DNA of 64,000 nucleotides, taken from NCBI RefSeq assembly GCF_009391885.1, contig NZ_VZII01000013.1, positions 1 through 64,000 of the forward strand. Reading direction: 5' to 3'. Positions within the stretch are counted from its first letter, which is position 1. The number at the start of each line of letters is the position of its first letter. The position numbers and the translations under genes were made by a program. This stretch comes from Pseudomonas sp. MN1F (GTDB lineage Bacteria > Pseudomonadota > Gammaproteobacteria > Pseudomonadales > Pseudomonadaceae). Under the pieces are notes generated by a model. The model saw nothing but the letters and a program-made list of their open reading frames with translations. It made no database searches and had not been told where the DNA came from. Positions 18,975-29,267 of the stretch are shown here, in pieces.

Positions 18975-19862
18975 ATGAAAGACTCCCGTTACATCGGACG
19001 CTTCGCCCCTACTCCGAGCGGTTTCCTGCACTTCGGCTCGCTGGTCGCCGCCCTGGCCTCGTGGCTCGACGCTCGCGCGGTAGACGGCCGCTGGCTGCTG
19101 CGCATGGAAGACACCGACCCGCCCCGGGAAATGCCAGGGGCTCGCGACGCGATCCTGCAGACCCTCGAACGCTACGGCCTGGAATGGGATGGCCAAGTGG
19201 TTTATCAAAGCCAGCGCCACGAAGCCTATGCCGCTGTGGTCGACCGCCTGTTCAGCATGGGCCTGGCCTACGCCTGTACCTGCTCGCGCAAGCAGCTGGA
19301 GGGGCACAACGGCATTTACCCAGGCTTTTGCCGCAACGCCGGGCATGCCCGTGAAGGTGCGGCGATCCGGCTGCGGGTGCCAGAACTGACCTACCGCTTC
19401 ACTGACCGGGTGCAGGGCGAGTTCCAGCAGCACCTGGGGCGCGAAGTGGGCGATTTCGTCATCCAGCGCCGTGATGGGCTGTATGCCTATCAACTGGCGG
19501 TGGTGCTGGACGATGCCTGGCAAGGCATCACCGACATCGTGCGCGGCGCCGACCTGCTCGACAACACGCCGCGCCAACTGTACCTGCAGGAGTTGCTGGG
19601 CTTTTCGCAACCGCGTTACCTGCATATTCCACTGATCGTGCAACCGGATGGGCACAAGCTGGGCAAGTCGTACCGTTCACCGCCGTTGCAGGCGGAGCAT
19701 GCGACGCCGCTGTTGTTGAGAGCGTTGCGGGCATTGGGCCAGGAAGCAGACCCGGAGTTACTGCTGGCGACCCCTGCTGAAGTGCTGGCGATTGCCCGCA
19801 AGCAGTGGCGGCCGGACGCGATTGCGCAGCGGGCCACGGTGCCAGAGGCCGATTTGTTGTGA
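18975..19862 (+). CDS. gluQ: Glutamyl-Q tRNA(Asp) synthetase
   Basis: A 295-residue shortened glutamyl-tRNA synthetase without an anticodon-binding domain. It attaches glutamate to queuosine at position 34 of tRNA-Asp. The HIGH-like motif is PTPSGFLHFG (about 12-21) and the KMSKS-like motif is KLGKS. The CTC residues (in YACTCSRKQL) and the CRN cysteine after YPGF fit the zinc site. ATG 18975 (MKDSRYIGRFAP) is chosen over 18960, which overlaps the terminator end. The dksA-gluQ pairing is conserved in gammaproteobacteria. Confidence 0.95.
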   Translation: MKDSRYIGRFAPTPSGFLHFGSLVAALASWLDARAVDGRWLLRMEDTDPPREMPGARDAILQTLERYGLEWDGQVVYQSQRHEAYAAVVDRLFSMGLAYACTCSRKQLEGHNGIYPGFCRNAGHAREGAAIRLRVPELTYRFTDRVQGEFQQHLGREVGDFVIQRRDGLYAYQLAVVLDDAWQGITDIVRGADLLDNTPRQLYLQELLGFSQPRYLHIPLIVQPDGHKLGKSYRSPPLQAEHATPLLLRALRALGQEADPELLLATPAEVLAIARKQWRPDAIAQRATVPEADLL

Positions 19863-19916
19863 GGCCGGCACAGGCAACACACCTCTAAAAATCAAAAGCC
19901 CAACAAATTCAAACCC

Positions 19917-19946
19917 TTGGCGAACCCTATGGATTCCCGCTAGCAT
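19917..19946 (+). promoter_or_regulatory. Possible sigma70 promoter of cbrX-cbrA-cbrB
   Basis: TTGGCG (19917-19922) and TAGCAT (19941-19946) are 18 bp apart, about 60 bp before cbrX. It is the best match in the 146-bp gap after gluQ. Confidence 0.4.
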
Positions 19947-20008
19947 CCCCCCAGCCATTTGCGCCAATAATAAGTCCAAGCCCGCAGCGCCCAACCATCG
20001 AGGCCAGC

Positions 20009-20185
20009 ATGTACATCTATCGTTTGGTCCTGCTTCTGGTCGTGGGGATCTACCTGTTCTCCCCGGCCATCATGGACTGGTGGATCGAACCGACCGGTGC
20101 CTGGTACCGCCCCTACCTGCTCTGGCTGATCCTGATCGTCGTCACCTTCATCCTGCAGAGCCAACGAGATGCCGATGAGCTTTAG
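20009..20185 (+). CDS. cbrX: CbrX, small membrane protein overlapping cbrA
   Basis: A 58-residue protein beginning MYIYRLVLLLVVGIYLF, with two hydrophobic segments (about 5-19 and 36-51) separated by a Trp/Pro-rich loop. Its last 17 bases overlap the start of cbrA, so cbrA translation is probably coupled to it. I recall a small gene named cbrX described at this place in P. putida; its own function is not clear. It would be missed by annotation that ignores short or overlapping frames. Confidence 0.85.
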   Translation: MYIYRLVLLLVVGIYLFSPAIMDWWIEPTGAWYRPYLLWLILIVVTFILQSQRDADEL

Positions 20186-23144
20186 CCTGACCCAGATGAT
20201 CCTGATCAGCGCCGCGTACCTCATGGTGCTGTTCGGCGTGGCCTGGATCAGCGAGCGTGGGCTGATCCCGCGTTCCATCATTCGCCACCCACTGACCTAC
20301 ACCCTGTCGCTTGGCGTCTACGCCAGTGCCTGGGCTTTCTATGGTTCGGTGGGCCTGGCCTATCAATACGGTTACGGCTTCCTCGCCTGTTACCTGGGGG
20401 TGTCCGGTGCCTTCCTGCTGGCGCCGGTGCTGCTGTATCCGATCCTCAAGATCACCCGCACCTACCAGTTGTCGTCACTGGCCGACCTGCTGGCGTTCCG
20501 CTTTCGCAGCACCTGGGCCGGCGCACTGACCACCGTCATCATGCTGATCGGCGTGCTGCCCTTGCTGGCCCTGCAGATCCAGGCGGTGGCGGACTCGATC
20601 AGCATCCTCACCGGCGAACCGGTCAAGGCCCGGGTGGCCTTTGCCTTCTGTACGCTGATCATCCTGTTCACCATCTTCTTCGGCTCGCGCCACATCGCCA
20701 CCCGTGAGAAGCACGAAGGCCTGGTGTTCGCCATCGCCTTCGAATCGGTGATCAAGCTGCTGGCCCTGGGCGGCATCGGCCTGTACGCGCTGTATGGCGT
20801 GTTCGGCGGCCCGCACCAGCTGGAAGTGTGGCTGCTGCAGAACCAGACTGCCCTGGCGGCATTGCACACACCGCTGCAGGAAGGGCCATGGCGCACGCTG
20901 CTGCTGGTGTTCTTCGCCTCGGCCATCGTCATGCCGCACATGTACCACATGGCCTTCACCGAAAACCTCAACCCGCGCTCGCTGGTCAGCGCCAGCTGGG
21001 GCCTGCCGCTGTTCCTGCTGCTGATGAGCCTGGCTGTACCGCTGGTGCTGTGGGCCGGCCTGCGCCTGGGCGCCAGCACCAACCCCGAGTACTTCACCCT
21101 GGGCCTGGGGATCGCCGCCAACAACCAGGCGCTGGCCTTGCTGGCCTACGTTGGCGGGCTTGCGTCCGCCAGCGGGCTGATCATCGTCACCACCCTGGCG
21201 CTGTCGGGCATGGCCCTCAACCACCTGGTGCTGCCGCTGTACCAGCCACCGGCCGAAGGCAATATCTACCGCTGGCTGAAATGGACCCGCCGGGCGCTGA
21301 TCGTCGCCATCATCACGGCCGGTTTCGTCTTCTACCTGACCCAGAACAACCACCAGAGCCTGGCCAACCTGGGCATCGTCGCCTTCGTCGCCACCTTGCA
21401 GTTCCTGCCAGGTGTGCTGTCGGTGCTGTACTGGCCGACCGCCAACCGCCGCGGCTTCATCGCCGGGCTGCTGGCCGGGACCGTGGTGTGGCTGGTGACC
21501 ATGTTGCTGCCGCTGCTGGGCAACCTGCAGGGCTTCTACATCCCGCTGCTGGACATGATCTATGTGCTCGATGACACCAGCTGGCACATGGCGGCCATCG
21601 CTTCGCTGGCAGCCAATGTTCTGCTGTTTACGCTGATTTCACTGTTCACCAATGCCAGCAGCGAAGAAGTCAGCGCGGCCGAAGCCTGCGCCGTGGATAA
21701 CGTGCGCCGGCCACAGCGCCGCGAGCTGCATGCCGCATCGCCACAGGAATTCGCCACCCAGCTGGCCAAGCCGCTGGGCGCCAAGGCGGCGCAAAAGGAA
21801 GTTGAACAGGCCCTGCGCGACCTCTACCTGCCGTTCGACGAGCGCCGCCCCTATGCCTTGCGCCGCCTGCGTGACCGTATCGAGGCCAACCTCTCTGGCC
21901 TGATGGGGCCGAGTGTGGCCCAGGACATGGTCGAGACCTTCCTGCCATACAAGTCCGGTAACGAGAACTACGTTACCGAGGACATCCACTTCATCGAAAG
22001 CCGCCTGGAAGACTACCACTCGCGCCTCACCGGCCTGGCCGCCGAACTCGACGCCCTGCGCCGCTACCACCGCCAGACCCTGCAGGAGCTGCCCATGGGC
22101 GTCTGCTCGCTGGCCAAGGACCAGGAAATCCTCATGTGGAACAAGGCCATGGAAGAGCTGACCGGCATCGCTGCCAAGCACGTGGTCGGCTCGCGCCTGA
22201 TGACCATTGACGAGCCCTGGCGCGGCCTGTTGCAAGGCTTCATCAACGTGCCCGACGAGCACCTGCACAAGCAGCGCCTGGCGCTGGACGGCCAGCCGCG
22301 CTGGCTGAACCTGCACAAGGCGGCCATCGACGAGCCCCTGGCGCCCGGTAACAGCGGCCTGGTGCTACTGGTCGAAGACCTCACCGAAACCCAGGCCCTG
22401 GAAGACAAGCTGGTGCATTCCGAGCGCCTGGCCAGCATCGGCCGCCTGGCGGCCGGCGTGGCTCACGAAATCGGCAACCCGATCACCGGCATCGCCTGCC
22501 TGGCGCAGAACCTGCGCGAGGAGCGCGAAGGCGATGGCGAAATCATCGAGCTGTCCAGCCAGATCCTCGAACAGACCAAGCGCGTGTCGCGCATCGTCCA
22601 GTCGCTGATGAGCTTCGCCCACGCTGGCGGCAGCCATCAGAACAGCGAAGAACCGGTATGCCTGGCCGAGGTGGCGCAAGACGCCATCGGTCTGCTGGCA
22701 TTGAACCGGCGCAACTTCGAAGTACAGTTCTTCAACCTCTGCGACCCGGACCATTGGGCCGAGGGGGATCCACAGCGCCTTGCCCAGGTGCTGATCAACC
22801 TGCTCTCCAACGCCCGCGACGCATCAAAGCCCGGCAGCGCCGTGCGGGTGCGCAGCGAAGTCAGCGAGCACACCGTCGACCTGATCGTCGAGGACGAAGG
22901 CAGCGGGATCCCGAAGAACATCATGGACCGCCTGTTCGAACCGTTCTTCACCACCAAGGACCCGGGCGAAGGAACCGGACTGGGGCTCGCTCTGGTCTAT
23001 TCCATCGTGGAAGAGCATTATGGGCAAATCACCATCGACAGCCCGGCCGACATCGAACGGCAACGTGGCACCCGGATCCGCGTGACCCTGCCCCGGCATG
23101 TCGTAGCGACGTCCCCTGAAATTCGAGACCGTCGAGAGAATTGA
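20169..23144 (+). CDS. cbrA: Sensor histidine kinase CbrA with transporter-like sensor domain
   Basis: A 991-residue inner-membrane kinase. The first ~500 residues form about 13 helices of the sodium/solute symporter (SLC5) type, known in this protein to relate to histidine. A STAC-like linker, a PAS domain ([21 protein letters not shown]), the phosphoacceptor H766 ([12 protein letters not shown]) and an ATPase domain with N, G1 (DEGSGIP) and G2 (GTGLGLAL) boxes follow. It phosphorylates CbrB to adjust carbon and nitrogen use. It starts inside cbrX and ends four bases before cbrB. Confidence 0.97.
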   Translation: MPMSFSLTQMILISAAYLMVLFGVAWISERGLIPRSIIRHPLTYTLSLGVYASAWAFYGSVGLAYQYGYGFLACYLGVSGAFLLAPVLLYPILKITRTYQLSSLADLLAFRFRSTWAGALTTVIMLIGVLPLLALQIQAVADSISILTGEPVKARVAFAFCTLIILFTIFFGSRHIATREKHEGLVFAIAFESVIKLLALGGIGLYALYGVFGGPHQLEVWLLQNQTALAALHTPLQEGPWRTLLLVFFASAIVMPHMYHMAFTENLNPRSLVSASWGLPLFLLLMSLAVPLVLWAGLRLGASTNPEYFTLGLGIAANNQALALLAYVGGLASASGLIIVTTLALSGMALNHLVLPLYQPPAEGNIYRWLKWTRRALIVAIITAGFVFYLTQNNHQSLANLGIVAFVATLQFLPGVLSVLYWPTANRRGFIAGLLAGTVVWLVTMLLPLLGNLQGFYIPLLDMIYVLDDTSWHMAAIASLAANVLLFTLISLFTNASSEEVSAAEACAVDNVRRPQRRELHAASPQEFATQLAKPLGAKAAQKEVEQALRDLYLPFDERRPYALRRLRDRIEANLSGLMGPSVAQDMVETFLPYKSGNENYVTEDIHFIESRLEDYHSRLTGLAAELDALRRYHRQTLQELPMGVCSLAKDQEILMWNKAMEELTGIAAKHVVGSRLMTIDEPWRGLLQGFINVPDEHLHKQRLALDGQPRWLNLHKAAIDEPLAPGNSGLVLLVEDLTETQALEDKLVHSERLASIGRLAAGVAHEIGNPITGIACLAQNLREEREGDGEIIELSSQILEQTKRVSRIVQSLMSFAHAGGSHQNSEEPVCLAEVAQDAIGLLALNRRNFEVQFFNLCDPDHWAEGDPQRLAQVLINLLSNARDASKPGSAVRVRSEVSEHTVDLIVEDEGSGIPKNIMDRLFEPFFTTKDPGEGTGLGLALVYSIVEEHYGQITIDSPADIERQRGTRIRVTLPRHVVATSPEIRDRREN

Positions 23145-23148
23145 ATCA

Positions 23149-24600
23149 ATGCCGCATATTCTGATCGTCGAAGACGAAACCATCATCCGCTCGGCCCTGC
23201 GTCGGCTACTCGAACGCAACCAGTACCAGGTCAGCGAAGCCGGCTCGGTGCAGGAAGCCCAGGAACGCTTCAGCATTGCCACCTTCGACCTGATCGTCAG
23301 CGACCTGCGCCTGCCGGGCGCCCCGGGCACCGAGCTGATCAAGCTCGGCCAGGGCACCCCGGTGCTGATCATGACCAGCTACGCCAGCCTGCGCTCGGCG
23401 GTGGACTCGATGAAGATGGGCGCGGTGGACTACATCGCCAAACCCTTCGACCACGATGAAATGCTCCAGGCCGTGGCGCGCATCCTGCGCGACCGCCAGA
23501 ACGCCCCGGCAGCCGCGCCGTCCCCGGCCGCCGAGCCGCGGGCCAACGGCAAGGCCGCGCCAGCCGACAAGGCTGCCGCCGCCGCCAATGGCGAGATCGG
23601 CATCATCGGTTCGTGCCCGCCGATGCAGGACATGTACAGCAAGATCCGCAAGGTTGCGCCCACCGACTCCAACGTGCTGATCCAGGGTGAGTCGGGCACC
23701 GGTAAAGAGCTGGTCGCCCGTGCCCTGCACAACCTGTCGCGGCGCGCCAAGGCGCCGATGATTTCGGTGAACTGCGCGGCGATTCCGGAAACCCTGATCG
23801 AATCGGAACTGTTCGGCCACGAAAAAGGCGCCTTCACCGGCGCCAGCGCCGGTCGTGCCGGCCTGGTGGAAGCCGCCGACGGTGGCACCCTGTTCCTCGA
23901 CGAAATCGGTGAGCTGCCGCTCGAAGCCCAGGCGCGCCTGCTGCGCGTGCTGCAGGAAGGCGAGATTCGCCGGGTCGGTTCGGTACAGTCGCAAAAAGTC
24001 GACGTGCGCCTGATCGCCGCGACCCACCGCGACCTGAAGAACCTGGCCAAGGCCGGGCAGTTCCGCGAAGACCTTTATTACCGCCTGCACGTGATCGCCC
24101 TGAAGTTGCCGGCCCTGCGCGAACGCGGCAGTGACGTCAACGAGATCGCCAATGCCTTCCTCGCCCGCCAGAGCGCACGCATCGGCCGTGACGACCTGCA
24201 CTTCTCGGCCGAAGCCGAGCAAGCCATTCGTCATTACAGCTGGCCGGGTAACGTACGCGAACTGGAAAACGCCGTTGAGCGCGCGGTGATCCTCAGCGAG
24301 AGCGCGGAAATTTCCGCCGACATGCTGGGCATCGACATCGAGCTGAGCGACCTTGAAGAGGATGACCTCCTCGACAATGCCCTGGTCGCGGCCAGCGCCA
24401 GCGCGAGCAGTGCCAGCCATGAGCCGACCGAAGACCTTTCGCTGGAAGACTACTTCCAGCACTTCGTGCTCGAGCACCAGGACCACATGACCGAGACCGA
24501 GCTGGCACGCAAGCTCGGTGTCAGCCGCAAGTGCCTGTGGGAACGGCGCCAGCGCCTGGGCATCCCGCGGCGCAAGAGCAACGTAACCAGCGACAACTGA
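23149..24600 (+). CDS. cbrB: NtrC-family response regulator CbrB
   Basis: A 483-residue sigma54 activator. The receiver domain has phosphoacceptor D52, then an Ala/Pro-rich linker. The AAA+ domain has Walker A at 180-187 (GESGTGKE) and the sigma54 contact loop GAFTGA at 227-232. The C-terminal Fis-type helix-turn-helix spans about 448-476. It drives crcZ directly; the matching operator and sigma54 promoter lie downstream. Four bases after cbrA. Confidence 0.97.
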   Translation: MPHILIVEDETIIRSALRRLLERNQYQVSEAGSVQEAQERFSIATFDLIVSDLRLPGAPGTELIKLGQGTPVLIMTSYASLRSAVDSMKMGAVDYIAKPFDHDEMLQAVARILRDRQNAPAAAPSPAAEPRANGKAAPADKAAAAANGEIGIIGSCPPMQDMYSKIRKVAPTDSNVLIQGESGTGKELVARALHNLSRRAKAPMISVNCAAIPETLIESELFGHEKGAFTGASAGRAGLVEAADGGTLFLDEIGELPLEAQARLLRVLQEGEIRRVGSVQSQKVDVRLIAATHRDLKNLAKAGQFREDLYYRLHVIALKLPALRERGSDVNEIANAFLARQSARIGRDDLHFSAEAEQAIRHYSWPGNVRELENAVERAVILSESAEISADMLGIDIELSDLEEDDLLDNALVAASASASSASHEPTEDLSLEDYFQHFVLEHQDHMTETELARKLGVSRKCLWERRQRLGIPRRKSNVTSDN

Positions 24601-24616
24601 TTCAGAGCGCCATCCG

Positions 24617-24644
24617 CCTTACCGCCCGCTTCGCGGCGGTAAGG
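24617..24644 (+). terminator. Hairpin after cbrB
   Basis: CCTTACCGCC-N8-GGCGGTAAGG, a perfect 10-bp stem starting 16 bases after the cbrB stop. No T-run follows, so it may end transcription only partly and let some cbrB transcript run into crcZ. Confidence 0.55.
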
Positions 24645-24688
24645 CCACAGCCCCTCCCCCAGGTAACACCTCAGGTCCCGCACAAATC

Positions 24689-24714
24689 TGTTACCCAACC
24701 TTTCCGACGTAACA
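24689..24714 (+). promoter_or_regulatory. CbrB operator upstream of crcZ
   Basis: TGTTAC (24689-24694) and GTAACA (24709-24714) form a perfect palindrome with a 14-base spacer, centred about 136 bp before the expected crcZ start. This agrees with the CbrB site as I recall it. Extra GTAAC half-sites occur at 24662-24667 and 24731-24735, suggesting a cluster of binding subsites. Confidence 0.8.
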
Positions 24715-24811
24715 GTTCCCGAGGTGTACGGTAACGAAAAACCTGCATTTTCGACCTGCCGAAATCCGCCGAATCGCCTCAACCCCTTGATTTTACTGGG
24801 TTTCAAAAAGT

Positions 24812-24827
24812 TGGCACGGCACCTGCT
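24812..24827 (+). promoter_or_regulatory. Sigma54 promoter of crcZ
   Basis: TGGCACG-GCAC-CTGCT matches the -24/-12 consensus TGGCACG-N4-TTGCW with one mismatch. The GG and GC pairs are correctly spaced. It predicts a start near 24838. Confidence 0.9.
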
Positions 24828-24837
24828 ATATGTCTGG

Positions 24838-25210
24838 TACAAGAACAATAACAAGCACAGCAACTCAGAATAAGAACAAGACGAAACGGCTCACGCACAA
24901 TAAAAACAAGACGGCGGAGGCGCAGCTAACTGATTCTTTTGGAGAGGATGCGTGTTTGGGGCTTGCCCCACGACCAGGCAGAGAACAACAAAAACTGCAC
25001 TTAAAAGCAGCGCCTGAACTGGTTGGATCGAAGGATCAACGTGACATCAGCGGCCAAAGCAATCCGTTTGCTCTTTACCCCTGGATTGGGGGTCGTCCAC
25101 AAGCTTTGAGATTTGTGGACAGGGCACTCAACAAAAACAAGAAGCCCAGTAAAAAAACAATAAGAGCACGCAACGACTTCTTGGGGAGCTTAGGCTCCCC
25201 TTGTCGTTTC
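24838..25210 (+). ncRNA. crcZ: CrcZ, Hfq-sequestering sRNA of catabolite repression
   Basis: About 370 nt between cbrB and pcnB. Six A-rich, CA-type motifs are visible: 24841-24855, 24869-24882, 24899-24912, 24981-24995, 25129-25144 and 25151-25165. These bind Hfq/Crc and lift repression of catabolic mRNAs when preferred carbon sources run out. The 3' end is a double-stem terminator: AACGAC/GTCGTT around GGGGAGC-TTAG-GCTCCCC (25172-25207), then T-rich sequence. No coding frame is convincing in this region. Confidence 0.93.
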
Positions 25211-25332
25211 TCCCCTTCGGCAGGCTCTCCTGCTACCGCCTACACCATTCCCCGAGTAAATGCTAGAATCCCCGCCCATCATGCGGCCATTCTCCTATTC
25301 TTGGCCGAACATTCCTTCAAACAGTGCATCCC

Positions 25333-26724
25333 ATGCTGAAGAAGCTGTTCCAGTCGTTCCGCCCTCCCGTACCGGGCCAGCACCACCGGCGCACCACGCC
25401 TGAGGTGATCAACAAGAGCCAACACTCGCTGCAGCGCCACCAGTTCAGCCGCCACGCGGTGAACATCGTCGAGCGCCTGCAGAGTGCGGGCTACCAGGCA
25501 TATCTGGTCGGTGGCTGCGTCCGCGACCTGATGCTGGGCATCACGCCCAAGGACTTCGACGTCGCCACCAGCGCCACGCCCGAGCAGGTCCGTGCCGAGT
25601 TCCGCAACGCGCGCATCATTGGTCGGCGCTTCAAGCTGGTCCACGTGCATTTCGGCCGTGAGATCATCGAAGTCGCCACCTTCCGTGCGCCACACTCGGA
25701 AGACGACCAGGGCGATAGCCACCGTTCGTCGCACAACGCCAGTGGTCGCATCCTGCGTGACAACGTGTACGGCACCTTGGAAGAAGACGCGCAACGCCGC
25801 GACTTCACCATCAACGCCCTGTACTACGATCCGGTCAGCGAGCGCATCCTCGACTACGCCAACGGCGTGCACGACATCCGCAACCGCCTGTTGCGCCTGA
25901 TCGGCGACCCGACCCACCGTTACCAGGAAGACCCGGTGCGCATGCTGCGCGCGGTGCGCTTTGCGGCCAAGCTCAACTTCGGCATCGAGAAGCACACCTT
26001 CCAGCCGATTCGCAAACTGGCCCCGCTGCTGCGCGAGATCCCGCCAGCACGCCTGTTCGAGGAATGCCTCAAGCTGTTCCTCTCCGGGCAGGGCGCCATC
26101 GCCTTCGAAATGCTGGTCGACCTGGAGCTGTTCGAGCCGCTGTTCCCAGCCAGTGCCCATGCCCTGGACGAGCGCCCGACCTACACCCATACCCTGATCA
26201 GCCAGGCGCTGAACAACACCGACCTGCGCGTCAAACAAGGCAAGCCGGTCACCCCGGCCTTCCTGTTCGCCGCCCTGCTCTGGCCAGCCCTGCCAGGCCG
26301 CGTGCTGCATCTGCAGAACCAAGGCGTGCCGCCGATCCCCGCCATGAACGGCGCGGCCCACGATCTGATCGCCGAGCAGTGCGCGCGCATCGCCATTCCG
26401 AAGCGCTTCACCCTGCCGATCCGCGAGATCTGGGACATGCAGGAACGCCTGCCGCGCCGCAGCGGCAAGCGTGCCGACCTGCTGCTCGACAACCCACGCT
26501 TCCGTGCCGGTTACGACTTCCTGCTGCTGCGCGAAAGCGCCGGCGAGGAAACCGACGAGCTCGGCCAGTGGTGGACCGACTACCAGGATGCCAATGACAG
26601 CGAGCGCCGCGAGATGATCCGCGAGCTTGGCAGCCGTGACGAAGGCACCGGTGCCGGCCCGCGCAAACGCAAGCGCAGTGGCAGCAAGCGCAAGCGCAGC
26701 GGCGGTGACGAGGCGTTCGAGTGA
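25333..26724 (+). CDS. pcnB: Poly(A) polymerase I
   Basis: A 463-residue enzyme that adds 3' A-tails and so marks RNA for decay. The nucleotidyltransferase core has LVGGCVRDLMLG followed by DFDVATSATPEQVR with the catalytic aspartates. The RNA-binding region contains RRDFTINALYYDP. The extreme C-terminus is a basic low-complexity tail (RKRKRSGSKRKRSGG). ATG 25333 is preferred to GTG 25324. It lies about 120 bases after the crcZ terminator, and folK overlaps its stop. Confidence 0.95.
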   Translation: MLKKLFQSFRPPVPGQHHRRTTPEVINKSQHSLQRHQFSRHAVNIVERLQSAGYQAYLVGGCVRDLMLGITPKDFDVATSATPEQVRAEFRNARIIGRRFKLVHVHFGREIIEVATFRAPHSEDDQGDSHRSSHNASGRILRDNVYGTLEEDAQRRDFTINALYYDPVSERILDYANGVHDIRNRLLRLIGDPTHRYQEDPVRMLRAVRFAAKLNFGIEKHTFQPIRKLAPLLREIPPARLFEECLKLFLSGQGAIAFEMLVDLELFEPLFPASAHALDERPTYTHTLISQALNNTDLRVKQGKPVTPAFLFAALLWPALPGRVLHLQNQGVPPIPAMNGAAHDLIAEQCARIAIPKRFTLPIREIWDMQERLPRRSGKRADLLLDNPRFRAGYDFLLLRESAGEETDELGQWWTDYQDANDSERREMIRELGSRDEGTGAGPRKRKRSGSKRKRSGGDEAFE

Positions 26725-27200
26725 CCACGCGCGCCTTCATCGGCCTCGGTAGCAATCTGGACGCGCCCGCAGAACAACTGCGCAGCGCCCTGCAGGCGCT
26801 CGACCAGATTACCGACAGCCGCCTGGCGGGCGCATCGGCGCTGTACACCAGCGATTCGCTGTTGCCCGGCCAGCCGCGCTATACCAACGCGGTGGCAGCC
26901 CTGGACACCACCCTGGCACCACTGGACCTGCTCGACGCCCTGCAGGCCATCGAGAACGACCAGGGCCGCGTGCGCCAGGAGCGCTGGGGCCCGCGCACCC
27001 TCGACCTGGATATCCTGCTGTTCGGTAACCAAGTCATCGACGTGCCACGCCTGCAGGTGCCGCACTACCACATGCATGCACGCCCCTTCGTGCTGTACCC
27101 CTTGGCCGAACTGGTGGCGGACGACTTCTGCCTGGCCGATGGCCGCGCGCTCGCCCAACTCCTCGAAGCCTGCCCATTCGTCGGCCTGGAACGCCTGTAA
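26721..27200 (+). CDS. folK: 2-amino-4-hydroxy-6-hydroxymethyldihydropteridine pyrophosphokinase
   Basis: A 159-residue enzyme of folate synthesis that transfers pyrophosphate from ATP to hydroxymethyl-dihydropterin. The family signature RWGPRTLDLDILLFG contains the metal-binding DLD. GTG start overlapping the pcnB stop (GTGA). The product feeds FolP, also encoded in this window at 50.2-51.0 kb. Confidence 0.96.
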   Translation: MTTRAFIGLGSNLDAPAEQLRSALQALDQITDSRLAGASALYTSDSLLPGQPRYTNAVAALDTTLAPLDLLDALQAIENDQGRVRQERWGPRTLDLDILLFGNQVIDVPRLQVPHYHMHARPFVLYPLAELVADDFCLADGRALAQLLEACPFVGLERL

Positions 27201-27244
27201 ACCGGGCGTTTGAGATATTCACCAGGACACGGTAACGCCAGTAA

Positions 27245-27276
27245 CACCCTGTTAGTAACAATGCGGTAACAGGGTG
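27245..27276 (+). promoter_or_regulatory. GTAAC-rich inverted repeat upstream of panB
   Basis: CACCCTGTTA-N12-TAACAGGGTG is a perfect 10-bp inverted repeat. It lies within a cluster of four direct GTAACR units (27232, 27241, 27255 and 27266). A TTGACT (27278-27283) follows at once and could be a -35 box. The region 27201-27462 has no gene. The repeat may be an operator or a folK terminator; it lacks a T-run. Confidence 0.45.
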
Positions 27277-27462
27277 ATTGACTTCCCCCACCTCGCTCAC
27301 GACTATAGGCGTCCCGTGTGGCACCAAAGTGCCGCATACCCGTATTTAGGCCCGGACGGACCTGTGCCCGAACATCACGCGCGATGATGTGCCGCTCCGG
27401 AAGATGACTACACGCGTTGTATGCAGTCGTTTTTCACAGCGCCTGAACGAGGATTTTCCTAC

Positions 27463-28263
27463 ATGCCTGAAGTAACCCTGACCACCCTGCATGGCCTCAA
27501 GGCCAGGGGTGAAAAGATCACCATGCTGACCTGCTACGACGCGACCTTCGCCAAGGCCTGCAGCCAGGCCGGCGTCGACGTGTTGCTGGTGGGCGACTCC
27601 CTGGGCATGGTCCTGCAAGGCCATGACAGTACGCTGCCCGTCACCACTGCCGAGATGGCCTACCACACGGCCTGCGTCAAACGCGGCAATGAGGGTGCGC
27701 TGATCCTCGCCGACCTGCCGTTCATGGCCCACGCCACCCCCGAGCAGGCCTTCGCCAACTGCGCCACGCTGATGCAGGCCGGCGCCCACATGATCAAGCT
27801 CGAAGGCGCCGCCTGGCTGGCCGAAACCATCCGCCTGCTGGCCGAACGCGGCGTGCCGGTGTGTGCGCACATGGGCCTGACCCCGCAGACCGTCAACGTG
27901 CTGGGCGGTTACAAGGTCCAGGGCCGCCAGGAAGCGCAAGCGCGGCAGATGCGCGCCGATGCCATTGCCCTGGAGCAAGCCGGCGCGGCGATGCTGCTGC
28001 TCGAATGCGTACCAAGCGAACTGGCTGCAGAAATCACCCAGGCGGTGAACATTCCGGTGATCGGCATCGGTGCCGGTAACGCCACCGATGGCCAGGTACT
28101 GGTCCTGCACGACATGCTCGGCCTGTCGCTGAGCGGCCGGGTACCGAAGTTCGTGAAGAACTTCATGGAAGGCCAGCCGGATATCCAGAGCGCCCTCACC
28201 GCCTACGTCAAGGCCGTCAAGGACGTTACCTTCCCCGCCGCCGAGCACGGATTCAGCGCATGA
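27463..28263 (+). CDS. panB: 3-methyl-2-oxobutanoate hydroxymethyltransferase
   Basis: First step of pantothenate synthesis: ketoisovalerate plus methylene-THF gives ketopantoate. 266 residues with metal-binding D in [10 protein letters not shown] and catalytic residues in KLEGAAW. ATG 27463 is chosen for GAGGAT just upstream and the family length; an ATG at 27421 would add 14 residues. The ketoisovalerate comes from the ilv pathway in this window. Overlaps panC by four bases. Confidence 0.97.
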   Translation: MPEVTLTTLHGLKARGEKITMLTCYDATFAKACSQAGVDVLLVGDSLGMVLQGHDSTLPVTTAEMAYHTACVKRGNEGALILADLPFMAHATPEQAFANCATLMQAGAHMIKLEGAAWLAETIRLLAERGVPVCAHMGLTPQTVNVLGGYKVQGRQEAQARQMRADAIALEQAGAAMLLLECVPSELAAEITQAVNIPVIGIGAGNATDGQVLVLHDMLGLSLSGRVPKFVKNFMEGQPDIQSALTAYVKAVKDVTFPAAEHGFSA

Positions 28264-29123
28264 ACACAGTCAAGACCGTCCGCGAACTGCGTGCCGCCGT
28301 CGCCCGTGCACGCGGTGAAGGCAAGCGCATCGGCTTCGTGCCGACCATGGGCAACCTGCACAGCGGCCACGCCGCGCTGGTGACCAAGGCCGCCCAACGT
28401 GCCGATTTCGTGGTCGCCAGCATCTTCGTCAACCCACTGCAGTTCGGTGCCAACGAAGACCTCGACAAATACCCGCGCACCCTCGCCGCCGACCAGGAGC
28501 GCCTGCTGCAGGCCGGTTGCAACCTGCTGTTCGCGCCCACCGTGGAAGAGATGTACCCCGACGGCATGAGCGTACAAACCCGCGTCAGCGTGCCCAACCT
28601 GTCCGAAGGCCTGTGCGGTGCCAGCCGCCCAGGGCACTTCGAAGGTGTGGCGACCGTGGTCAACAAGCTGTTCAACATGGTCCAGCCGGACCTGGCCGTG
28701 TTCGGCGAGAAGGACTACCAGCAACTGGCGGTGATCCGCGCCATGGTGCGCGACCTGAACATGCCGATCCAGATCATCGGTGAGCCAACCGTGCGCGCCG
28801 AAGATGGCCTGGCGCTGTCGTCGCGCAACGGTTACCTGACGCCTGAGCAACGGGCCACGGCGCCGGTGGTGTATCGCACCTTGCAGCAGATCGGCGAGGC
28901 GCTTGGCCGCGGCCAGGTCGATTTCGCGGCACTGATCGAGCAAGGCAAGGCGCAGCTGAGCGCTGCCGGCCTGCGCCCGGACTACCTGGAAGTGCGCCAT
29001 GCGCTGAACCTGCGCCCGGCGACCTTTGGTGACCGGGACCTGGTGATCCTGGTGGCGGCGTATCTGGGTAACACCCGGTTGATCGACAACCTGTATCTGC
29101 ACCTGGACGAGAAGACCGCCTAA
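28260..29123 (+). CDS. panC: Pantothenate synthetase
   Basis: Joins pantoate and beta-alanine with ATP. 287 residues, with the HIGH-type motif in [14 protein letters not shown] (about 29-42) and the KMSKS-like [11 protein letters not shown] overlaps the panB stop (ATGA). panD is not in the window. Confidence 0.97.
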   Translation: MNTVKTVRELRAAVARARGEGKRIGFVPTMGNLHSGHAALVTKAAQRADFVVASIFVNPLQFGANEDLDKYPRTLAADQERLLQAGCNLLFAPTVEEMYPDGMSVQTRVSVPNLSEGLCGASRPGHFEGVATVVNKLFNMVQPDLAVFGEKDYQQLAVIRAMVRDLNMPIQIIGEPTVRAEDGLALSSRNGYLTPEQRATAPVVYRTLQQIGEALGRGQVDFAALIEQGKAQLSAAGLRPDYLEVRHALNLRPATFGDRDLVILVAAYLGNTRLIDNLYLHLDEKTA

Positions 29124-29130
29124 GCCTCCT

Positions 29131-29149
29131 GGGGCCGCTTGGCGGCCCC
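29131..29149 (+). terminator. Hairpin terminator after panC
   Basis: GGGGCCGC-TTG-GCGGCCCC, 8 bp, eight bases after the panC stop. It is followed by AAAATCC with no T-run, so efficiency is uncertain. Confidence 0.6.
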
Positions 29150-29192
29150 AAAATCCTCCCTTCATACCCATTCCCTGCGCGCGGCCTTTGCC

Positions 29193-29198
29193 TATAAT
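29193..29198 (+). promoter_or_regulatory. Possible -10 box of pgi
   Basis: A perfect TATAAT 70 bp before the pgi start. No good -35 is seen at 16-18 bp upstream. Confidence 0.4.
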
Positions 29199-29267
29199 GA
29201 TGGCCAGTCTGAACCCGGCAATCACTGCCCTGTCCAAGGCTCACCACGCATCAAGGAATTCCGCGCA

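Noticed and set aside
24830..25339. 169-codon frame across the crcZ region
   Set aside because: Composition is Lys/Asn-rich from the CA motifs, it runs through the crcZ terminator, and the region is explained by the sRNA.
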